A stretch of 5,181 bases of DNA from Oscillospiraceae bacterium (GTDB taxonomy: Bacteria; Bacillota; Clostridia; Oscillospirales; CAG-272). A model generated the notes under the pieces. It saw only the letters and a list, made by a program, of their open reading frames with translations. It did not search any database and was not told where the DNA came from. Positions 1 through 4,704 of this stretch are shown in pieces. Within the stretch, counting starts at the first letter, position 1. Each line of letters begins with the position of its first letter. The DNA lies in contig WREN01000179.1 of assembly GCA_009779295.1 (NCBI GenBank), positions 1-5,181 on the forward strand, written 5' to 3'. Both the position numbers and the translations under genes were made by a program.

Positions 1-741
1 CAGCGCGACTTCCACCGCCATACCAATGTCCGCGTATTTGTCGATGTAGCAATGGCAATTGCCCGCGCCGGTTTCGATGACCGGAATACGCGAGTTCTCC
101 GCGACAGTCTGTATGAACGCTTTCCCGCCGCGCGGAATTAAAACATCAACATATTCGCGCATGGTTAAAAGAGTATTCGTACCTTCACGGGTTACGTCAT
201 CAACGAGCGAAACGGAGTTTTCGTCGATTCCTGATTCATTTAACGCCGCTCGCATTAAATTCACGAGGGCTCGGTTTGAATTGATCGCTTCTTTGCCGCC
301 GCGCAGTATAACGGCGTTGCCGGACTTCAGACACAATGAAGCCGCATCTACGGTCACTTCCGGGCGCGCTTCGTAGATGATGGCGATAACGCCGAGCGGG
401 GTATGAATGCGCGAGATTTTCAATCCGTTAGGACGCACGCAAACTTCTCCAGCGCCGATAGGATCGGGCAGCAGGCAGACTTCACGCAGCGAATCAGCGA
501 TTTTTTTTATGCGTTTCTCATTTAACATGAGTCGGTCCATCATCGTTTTCGGAACGCCTTTCGCCGGTGCTTGTTCCATGTCGACGGCGTTCGCGGCGAT
601 TATCGTTTCTCCAAACATTTCAAGTTTGGCGGCGATTGATTCGAGCGCGCGGTTTTTTGTATTGGTATCAAGCACCGCAAGCGAAGCGGACGCTTTCTTC
701 GCGGACTTGCAGAGGGTTTCGATGTAATTTGTAATTGACAT
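1..741 (-). CDS. proA: Glutamate-5-semialdehyde dehydrogenase (gamma-glutamyl phosphate reductase), C-terminus cut by the window edge
   Basis: This cytoplasmic enzyme reduces gamma-glutamyl phosphate with NADPH to glutamate 5-semialdehyde, the second step of proline synthesis. My translation of the minus strand gives 247 residues from ATG at 741, open to position 1. ProA is usually about 415 residues, so roughly the last 170 lie outside. Recognisable family blocks are TPLGVIAIIYEARPEVTVDAA (residues 117-136 and following), LCLKSGNAVILRGGKEAI (137-153), VDVLIPRGGKAFI (around 200-210) and IPVIETGAGNCHCYID (219-234). Cys229 in GNCH matches the catalytic cysteine that forms the thiohemiacetal. 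The start is fixed by an AGGAG ribosome site 7 bases upstream. It lies downstream of proB on the same strand, so the pair forms a proBA operon interrupted by a palindromic element. The reading frame shows no frameshift or missing motif in the visible part. Confidence 0.96.
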   Translation of the reverse strand, partial: MSITNYIETLCKSAKKASASLAVLDTNTKNRALESIAAKLEMFGETIIAANAVDMEQAPAKGVPKTMMDRLMLNEKRIKKIADSLREVCLLPDPIGAGEVCVRPNGLKISRIHTPLGVIAIIYEARPEVTVDAASLCLKSGNAVILRGGKEAINSNRALVNLMRAALNESGIDENSVSLVDDVTREGTNTLLTMREYVDVLIPRGGKAFIQTVAENSRIPVIETGAGNCHCYIDKYADIGMAVEVAL

Positions 742-748
742 TGTTATT

Positions 749-753
749 CTCCT
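749..753 (-). promoter_or_regulatory. Ribosome binding site of proA
   Basis: Read on the minus strand this is AGGAG, seven bases before the ATG at 741. It sits just outside the palindromic element (761-892), between the element's left end and the gene. The element therefore does not cover the proA initiation site, and proA can be translated independently of proB. Confidence 0.8.
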
Positions 754-760
754 AACTATG

Positions 761-892
761 GAATCCCCCCACCGCCTGCGGCGGTTTCCCCCCTTTAGCA
801 AGGGGGGCAAGGGAGAAGCGTATTTTTCTCGCCCCCCTTGCTAAAGGGGGGATGTCAGCGCCAACAACGTTGGCGTTTGACAGGGGGGATTC
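761..892. repeat. 132 bp palindromic element with 10 bp terminal inverted repeats and three internal hairpins (MITE- or REP/BIME-like)
   Basis: The ends are perfect inverted repeats: GAATCCCCCC at 761-770 and its complement at 883-892. Inside are three hairpins. The first pairs ACCGCC (771-776) with GGCGGT (780-785) over a TGC loop. The second is a perfect 21 bp stem, 788-808 with 831-851; its loop carries a further 5 bp pairing (813-817 with 826-830). Each arm of this stem is itself a small hairpin, CCCCCCTT (788-795) with AAGGGGGG (800-807), repeated at 832-839 and 844-851. The third pairs CGCCAAC (859-865) with GTTGGCG (869-875), extended by GTCA (854-857) with TGAC (878-881). The whole can fold as a closed cloverleaf. 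It has no coding capacity. The architecture resembles non-autonomous miniature elements or dispersed palindromes, but only one copy is visible, so repetition elsewhere is inferred. No clear target-site duplication flanks it. Confidence 0.85.
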
Positions 893-1677
893 TACCTAGA
901 CATAAAATAAGTCCCGACATTCATGCCTTCGAACATATCGTACAGTATCTCTGGATTCTGCCCGTTTATGAGAAACATCGGAATACCGTTTGCGCAAACG
1001 ATTTCGGCGGCTTTCAATTTCGTAACCAATCCGCCCGTACCGCGTTCGGAACCCGCGTCGCCCGCGTAACTTAATATAGTTTCATCGATTTTTGTCACGG
1101 TATGTATGAGCTTCGCGGCGGGATTCTTATGCGGGTCGCTGTCGTAGAGACCGTCGATATCGCTGAGCAGGACGAGCGCGTCCGCGCCGCACAATAACGC
1201 CACGTAAGCGGACAATGTATCATTGTCGCCGAATTTAATTTCCTCGAATGAAATCGTGTCGTTCTCGTTTACAATCGGAATACACTGCATTTTGATGAGC
1301 ATATTAAACGTATTCTGCGCGTTCTGCTTGGAAGTTTCATTATCCAGCACGTCTTTCGTCAGCAGAATCTGCCCGACGGTTTGCCCGTACATTGAAAACG
1401 AATGGTCGTATATGCGCATAAGCTCGTTTTGTCCGACCGCTGAGATCGCCTGTTTCTCAACTATGGTTGACGGTCTGTGATCAACCCGCAACTTAGCCGA
1501 ACCCGCGCTCATCGCCCCGGACGAAACGAGGATTATCTCCTTACCTGCGTTCTTGAAATCCGAAAGTACGCGGGCAAGTTTATCTATGCGGTTCAAATTA
1601 AATTTTCCGGTATCATGTGTCAGCGTGGAAGTGCCGACTTTGAACACGATACGCGTAGCGTTTTTGATAATATTCAT
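892..1677 (-). CDS. proB: Glutamate 5-kinase, short form without PUA domain
   Basis: ProB phosphorylates glutamate with ATP to gamma-glutamyl phosphate, the first and normally proline-inhibited step of proline synthesis in the cytoplasm. The 261-residue product is essentially a single amino-acid-kinase domain. Visible motifs are RIVFKVGTSTLT (residues 9-20, phosphate-binding Lys13 and glycine loop), LVSSGAMSAG (50-59), IVNENDTIS (135-143), FGDNDTLSA (149-157, substrate and metal region), LLSDIDGLYDSDP (170-182) and GTGGLVTKLKAAE (213-225). It ends soon after GTYF (255-258). The longer E. coli and B. subtilis type adds a C-terminal PUA domain of about 100 residues, absent here; short forms are known in other Firmicutes. 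The ATG at 1677 gives the usual N-terminus, although the nearest ribosome-site-like AGGA is 13 bases upstream, a rather long spacing. The stop codon is 892-894, and its last base belongs to the palindromic element. Confidence 0.96.
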   Translation of the reverse strand: MNIIKNATRIVFKVGTSTLTHDTGKFNLNRIDKLARVLSDFKNAGKEIILVSSGAMSAGSAKLRVDHRPSTIVEKQAISAVGQNELMRIYDHSFSMYGQTVGQILLTKDVLDNETSKQNAQNTFNMLIKMQCIPIVNENDTISFEEIKFGDNDTLSAYVALLCGADALVLLSDIDGLYDSDPHKNPAAKLIHTVTKIDETILSYAGDAGSERGTGGLVTKLKAAEIVCANGIPMFLINGQNPEILYDMFEGMNVGTYFMSR

Positions 1678-1690
1678 AATAAAGTAACAA

Positions 1691-1694
1691 TCCT
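1691..1694 (-). promoter_or_regulatory. Probable ribosome binding site of proB, long spacing
   Basis: On the minus strand the sequence reads AAAGGA here, with 13 bases (TTGTTACTTTATT) before the ATG at 1677. This is longer than the usual 5-10 bases, which suggests modest initiation. No better in-frame start is visible, because the protein from 1677 already begins as ProB proteins normally do. Confidence 0.45.
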
Positions 1695-1718
1695 TTGAAT
1701 AAAATTTGTCGAAAAGTA

Positions 1719-1747
1719 TATCATTAAATGAAAATTTATATTATAAT
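1719..1747 (+). promoter_or_regulatory. Candidate promoter for the zapA operon
   Basis: A plus-strand TATAAT lies at 1742-1747, within the palindrome 1742-1755 that also holds the proB -10 box. No good -35 box lies 16-18 bp upstream of it; the sequence around 1719-1725 is only weakly similar. An alternative is TTGAAT (1695-1700) with TATCAT (1719-1724), spacer 18 bp. Some promoter is expected because the upstream gene is divergent, but the exact one is not settled by reading. Confidence 0.4.
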
Positions 1748-1749
1748 AT

Positions 1750-1778
1750 ATTATACACAAAATAAACAAATATTTCAA
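1750..1778 (-). promoter_or_regulatory. Sigma-A type promoter for proBA
   Basis: On the minus strand there is TTGAAA (1778-1773), a 17 bp spacer and a perfect TATAAT (1755-1750). This is one mismatch from the TTGACA consensus with ideal spacing. Initiation would fall near 1743, giving a proB leader of about 65 bases, too short for a T-box or other large riboswitch. The -35 box overlaps the zapA ribosome site (1777-1783), so promoter and ribosome site share DNA on opposite strands. Confidence 0.75.
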
Positions 1779-1783
1779 GGGGG
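1777..1783 (+). promoter_or_regulatory. Ribosome binding site that fixes the zapA start
   Basis: AAGGGGG lies ten bases before the ATG at 1794. An in-frame ATG at 1728 would add 22 residues encoded by AT-rich promoter DNA (starting MKIYIIIYY), with no ribosome site before it. The ATG at 1794 is therefore preferred. Confidence 0.8.
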
Positions 1784-1793
1784 TAAAATAAAA

Positions 1794-2096
1794 ATGAAAC
1801 AAAAAATTCCTGTGGACATCGCCGGAATACAATTAAGTTTAATATCTGAGGAAGACGAAGAGTATGTAATCAACCTTGCAAAACAGGTTGATGAGAGAGT
1901 CCGTAAAATAACAATGTCAAATACGCGCCGCACCAAAACCGAAGCGACGATTTTCTGCGCGATCGATTACCTTGATGAAAAACTTAAGACAGAAATTGCC
2001 ATGAAGAAGTTAAGTGATCAGATCAACGGATATAAACGCGACATAGAAGAGTTAAAGAAAGAAAATGACGAACTCAAAAAACTCCTTGACGGTTGA
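1794..2096 (+). CDS. zapA: Cell division protein ZapA
   Basis: ZapA binds FtsZ and promotes bundling of protofilaments and stability of the Z-ring at midcell. The product from ATG 1794 is 100 residues, a normal length for the family. The N-terminal half has the usual beta-strand start (VDIAGIQLSLISEEDEEYV, residues 7-25) and then an amphipathic helix, INLAKQVDERVRKI (26-39). This is followed by the conserved helix TEATIFCAIDYLDEKLK (49-65), equivalent to the family's alanine-rich LaALNiaDEl segment. The C-terminus (about 63-98) is a charged coiled coil rich in Lys and Glu with heptad-spaced Leu and Ile, the tetramerisation region. The gene is divergent from proB and overlaps the next gene by 32 bp. 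Zap-U32 adjacency is, as I recall, common in Clostridia. Small coiled-coil proteins can be over-called, but the ordered blocks make ZapA a good fit. Confidence 0.88.
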   Translation: MKQKIPVDIAGIQLSLISEEDEEYVINLAKQVDERVRKITMSNTRRTKTEATIFCAIDYLDEKLKTEIAMKKLSDQINGYKRDIEELKKENDELKKLLDG

Positions 2097-3708
2097 ATTA
2101 CTCGCGCCGTGCGGATCGCCGGAAGCGCTTGATGCGGCGCTCGCTTACGGCGCAGACGCGGTTTATTTCGGCGGAACGATATTGAACGCTCGTATCAACG
2201 CCAAGAACTTCACGGACGAGAATATAAAAACCGCAATTGAGAAGTGCCACGGCAAAGGCGTGAAAGTGTATGTGACGCTTAATACATTAGTATATGATAA
2301 AGAATTTGAAACGGCGTTAAGCTACGCGGCACGACTCTATGAAATGGGCGCGGACGCGTTGATCGTCACAGATTTGGGGTTTGCCGCGGAATTAAAAAAG
2401 CAGATTCCCGATTTAGAACTGCACGCAAGTACGCAAACTTCTGGTCATAACTCCGCCGCCGCGCAAAAATTAAGCGAACTCGGATTCAGCCGTATGGTTT
2501 GCGCGCGAGAACTCAATTATAACGATATTAAAAAACTTGTAAAAGATTCCCCAATCGGAATTGAGATGTTCATCCACGGCGCGCATTGCGCGAGCGTATC
2601 GGGGCAATGCCTGATGAGTTCAGTCATCGGCGGCAGAAGCGGCAACCGCGGCGAATGTGCGCAGCCGTGCCGCATGAAATACAACGGCGGCTATCCGCTC
2701 AGTCTAAAAGACATGTGCCTCGCTGGGCATATTACGGAAATCCTCGAAAGCGGCGTGAAAGCGTTGAAAATCGAGGGGCGTATGCGCAGTCCGGACTACG
2801 TTAAAACGGCGGTCGCCATATACAGGCGGCTTATCGACGAAAGGCGCAATGCGATTGCGTCGGAAATCGAAATACTTGCGGGCGCGTTTTCGCGGAGCGG
2901 GTTCACGGACGGATATTTTACGGGCAAAATCAACAACTCAATGCTCGGAATCCGTACCGAAAGCGATAAAGAAAATAGCAGAAGGCAAGTTAAACTACCT
3001 GTTGTCGATAGAAAACTTCCCTACATCTCTATTATTGAACGAAATGCAACGATTAAACCAATACAATATGATAAAATCCCATCACGTAGCGGAATTTCCG
3101 CACGGTTCCTGAAAGCGGAGCAAATCCCGGAAAAACACAAGTTCGACGTCGTTTATTTGCCGCTCTCGGAGTATACCCCAAAAGCAAACGGAGTGATTCT
3201 GCCCGCCGTGATAACCGATAGCGACAAAATCAATATCGAAGGCGCGCAACATGTTTTAATCGGCAACATCGGGCATCTGCGTTTCGCGGAAAAGTTCGGG
3301 TTGATCCCCCACGGCGACTACAGGTTGAACGTCACGAACAACGCCGCAATGCAGTTGTATTGCAGTTACGGCTTGCAGGATATAATCCTCTCGCCGGAGC
3401 TGAATTTGGCGCAGATTCGGGATATTACCAGTTCGAAAAGCGTTATCGTTTACGGCAGATTACCGCTTATGACGCTCAAACGCCGCACCGGTTACACCAA
3501 TCTCAAAGACCGCACGAACGCGACGTTTCCAATATTTACCGAAAACGGTTACGAAATCTTATACAACAGCGTACCCATTTACATGGCGGACAAGAATGTT
3601 TTTCAAAATCAGCATTTTATTTTCACAACAGAGAAAAACATCGCGCAGATTATCGAAGCATACGAGAAGCGTCTGCCGCCGACAGAAAATTTCAGAAGGA
3701 TTAAATAA
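2065..3708 (+). CDS. U32-family peptidase-like protein, probable RNA hydroxylase (TrhP/RlhA-like)
   Basis: Family U32 was first described as collagenase-like proteases. Better-studied members are prephenate-dependent RNA hydroxylases: TrhP on tRNA U34 and RlhA on 23S rRNA. The 547-residue product opens with ELLAPCGSPEALDAALAYGADAVYFGG (11-37 in part), the start of the U32 TIM-barrel. The family signature is at 167-185, EMFIHGAHC then SGQCLMS, followed by IGGRSGNRGECAQPC (188-202). Cys175, Cys182, Cys198 and Cys202 are placed like cysteines that hold an iron-sulfur cluster in family members. SLKDM (213-217) and KIEGRMRSPDYV (235-246) complete the domain. A C-terminal barrel-like domain (about 340-535) carries HGDYRLNV (416-423), LSPELNLAQIRD (442-453) and VYGRLPLMT (462-470). 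The middle DUF3656 domain of many long relatives (700-800 residues) seems absent. ATG 2065 lies inside zapA with only a weak AAAGAAAG upstream, suggesting translational coupling. RNA target and peptidase activity cannot be told from sequence. Confidence 0.88.
   Translation: MTNSKNSLTVELLAPCGSPEALDAALAYGADAVYFGGTILNARINAKNFTDENIKTAIEKCHGKGVKVYVTLNTLVYDKEFETALSYAARLYEMGADALIVTDLGFAAELKKQIPDLELHASTQTSGHNSAAAQKLSELGFSRMVCARELNYNDIKKLVKDSPIGIEMFIHGAHCASVSGQCLMSSVIGGRSGNRGECAQPCRMKYNGGYPLSLKDMCLAGHITEILESGVKALKIEGRMRSPDYVKTAVAIYRRLIDERRNAIASEIEILAGAFSRSGFTDGYFTGKINNSMLGIRTESDKENSRRQVKLPVVDRKLPYISIIERNATIKPIQYDKIPSRSGISARFLKAEQIPEKHKFDVVYLPLSEYTPKANGVILPAVITDSDKINIEGAQHVLIGNIGHLRFAEKFGLIPHGDYRLNVTNNAAMQLYCSYGLQDIILSPELNLAQIRDITSSKSVIVYGRLPLMTLKRRTGYTNLKDRTNATFPIFTENGYEILYNSVPIYMADKNVFQNQHFIFTTEKNIAQIIEAYEKRLPPTENFRRIK
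3696..3700 (+). promoter_or_regulatory. Ribosome binding site that fixes the dut start
   Basis: AAGGA lies nine bases before the ATG at 3710 and inside the last codons of the U32 gene. The dut reading frame is open back to an ATG at 3596. That extension is only an alternative reading of the U32 coding sequence and would add 38 basic residues that dUTPases lack. Confidence 0.8.
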
Positions 3709-3709
3709 T

Positions 3710-4141
3710 ATGGAAGTTAAAATAAAAAAGTTAAGAGAGAACGCAGAAATCCCGCAGTACGCGACAATAGGTTCAGCCGCCGCGGACCTGCGCGCAGCAA
3801 TCGAAGAGCCGCTGACGATTGTACCGGGCGAAAGAATAGCGATTCCAACAGGGTGTGCAATATCGTTCGACGGAGGAGTTGCGCTCATCTTTGGCAGAAG
3901 CGGATTAGGAACGAAGCATGGCGTAACGCTTGCGAACAGCGTCGGCGTTATTGACAGCGACTACAGGGGCGAAGTTCACGTTTGCCTGATCAACAGAGGA
4001 TCAGCACCCTATACTGTTCAGCCCAACGAACGAATCGCGCAGATGATGTTCGTGCCGGTTTACATCGCGGACTTTATCGAGTGCGATGAACTCGACGAAA
4101 CCGAGCGCGGAACCGGCGGGTTTGGCTCGACGGGGAGGTAA
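3710..4141 (+). CDS. dut: dUTP diphosphatase (trimeric dUTPase)
   Basis: Dut hydrolyses dUTP to dUMP and pyrophosphate, keeping uracil out of DNA and feeding thymidylate synthesis. The 143-residue product has the usual length and all five motifs of the homotrimeric family in order. Motif I is GSAAADLRA (21-29), motif II GRSGLGTKHGV (62-72) and motif III ANSVGVIDSDYRGEV (75-89), with catalytic Asp82 and the base-stacking Tyr85. Motif IV is ERIAQMMF (107-114), and motif V is the glycine-rich RGTGGFGSTGR tail (133-143) that closes over the nucleotide, with Phe138. Position 62 is Gly where many relatives have Pro or Ala before RSG, a mild change. The gene starts one base after the U32 stop, and its last codons form the ribosome site of maf. 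Every residue needed for activity seems present. Confidence 0.97.
   Translation: MEVKIKKLRENAEIPQYATIGSAAADLRAAIEEPLTIVPGERIAIPTGCAISFDGGVALIFGRSGLGTKHGVTLANSVGVIDSDYRGEVHVCLINRGSAPYTVQPNERIAQMMFVPVYIADFIECDELDETERGTGGFGSTGR
4133..4138 (+). promoter_or_regulatory. Strong ribosome binding site of maf, overlapping the dut stop
   Basis: GGGAGG lies five bases before the ATG at 4144 and encodes the last Gly-Arg of dut; the dut TAA follows directly. Ribosomes ending dut translation are thus placed on the maf initiation site, consistent with coupled synthesis of two nucleotide house-cleaning enzymes. Confidence 0.85.
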
Positions 4142-4143
4142 CC

Positions 4144-4704
4144 ATGACCATCATCCTCGCATCAAAATCGGAGCGCCGCCGCGAAATCTTAACGATGTTC
4201 GGCGTGAACTTCACCGTTCTCGGCACAGACACCGACGAAACGGCGGACGAAACTTGGTCGCCTGTTGAGTTGGTTCGCGAACTGTCGAAGCGCAAAGCGG
4301 AAGCGGGAGTGCAATTGGCGAAAGGTATCACCATAGGCGCGGACACAATTGTCTCCTGCGGCGGTGAAATCTTCGGAAAACCCGCCGATCTCGCCGACGC
4401 GAAACGCATGTTGTCAACATTAAACAACAAATGGCACGAAGTTCACACGGGAATAACAATCACGACCGGAATCAAAACTATCACAGAAGTCGAAACGACA
4501 CGCGTAAAATTCCGGCAGGTAGACGATTGGGAGATCGAAACGTACCTGCAAACGTGCATCGTTCTCGACAAAGCCGGCGCGTATGCGATTCAGGAGCGCG
4601 CGGGAATGTTCATAGAGCGCATTGAGGGCGATTACTACAACATCGTCGGGCTGCCGATATGCCGTCTGTCGATGATGTTGAAGGAATTTGGGGTGTATAT
4701 TTAA
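4144..4704 (+). CDS. maf: Maf-family nucleoside triphosphate pyrophosphatase, probably dTTP/UTP type
   Basis: Maf proteins hydrolyse canonical and modified nucleoside triphosphates to monophosphates plus pyrophosphate. They have been linked to house-cleaning of nucleotide pools and to septum inhibition. The 186-residue length is typical. Motifs seen are ILASKSERRREIL (residues 4-16, the SxRR phosphate site), DTDET (29-33), KRKAEA (49-54), GADTIV (65-70, with catalytic Asp67), GKP (78-80), HEVHTGI (98-104), LDKAGAYAIQ (141-150) and GDYYNIVGLP (162-171). Arg12, Lys51 and Gln150 fit the YhdE (dTTP/UTP) subgroup as I recall it, rather than the YceF (7-methyl-GTP) subgroup; that assignment is an inference. 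The gene follows dut after 2 bp and its stop directly abuts the next ATG. Its place in an operon with zapA is notable, given the reported effect of Maf on division. Confidence 0.95.
   Translation: MTIILASKSERRREILTMFGVNFTVLGTDTDETADETWSPVELVRELSKRKAEAGVQLAKGITIGADTIVSCGGEIFGKPADLADAKRMLSTLNNKWHEVHTGITITTGIKTITEVETTRVKFRQVDDWEIETYLQTCIVLDKAGAYAIQERAGMFIERIEGDYYNIVGLPICRLSMMLKEFGVYI

Noticed and set aside
59..727. Two plus-strand open frames opposite proA
   Set aside because: They are antisense shadows; the minus strand encodes clear ProA motifs over the same bases.
788..851. The 21 bp stem as a rho-independent terminator between proB and proA
   Set aside because: Neither strand has a T-run directly after the stem, and termination here would cut proA off from the proB promoter. 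The stem is better explained as the core of the palindromic element.
761..892. The cloverleaf fold as a tRNA gene
   Set aside because: There is no anticodon arm of seven-base loop, no TTC-type T-loop and no CCA-like end. The symmetry is of exact inverted repeats rather than tRNA structure.
838..1074. Plus-strand reading frame of 78 codons starting in the palindromic element
   Set aside because: It is antisense to the end of proB, begins in repeat DNA and has no family resemblance or ribosome site.
1728..1793. Longer zapA starting at ATG 1728
   Set aside because: The extra 22 codons lie in the promoter region, include the -10 palindrome and lack a ribosome site, while ATG 1794 has AAGGGGG upstream.
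1678..1793. A T-box or other riboswitch leader for proBA
   Set aside because: The leader from the inferred start near 1743 is only about 65 bases, AT-rich and without a T-box sequence or stable stem.
3596..3709. Longer dut starting at ATG 3596
   Set aside because: The extension is another frame of the U32 coding sequence; dUTPase motifs fit the start at 3710 with its own ribosome site.
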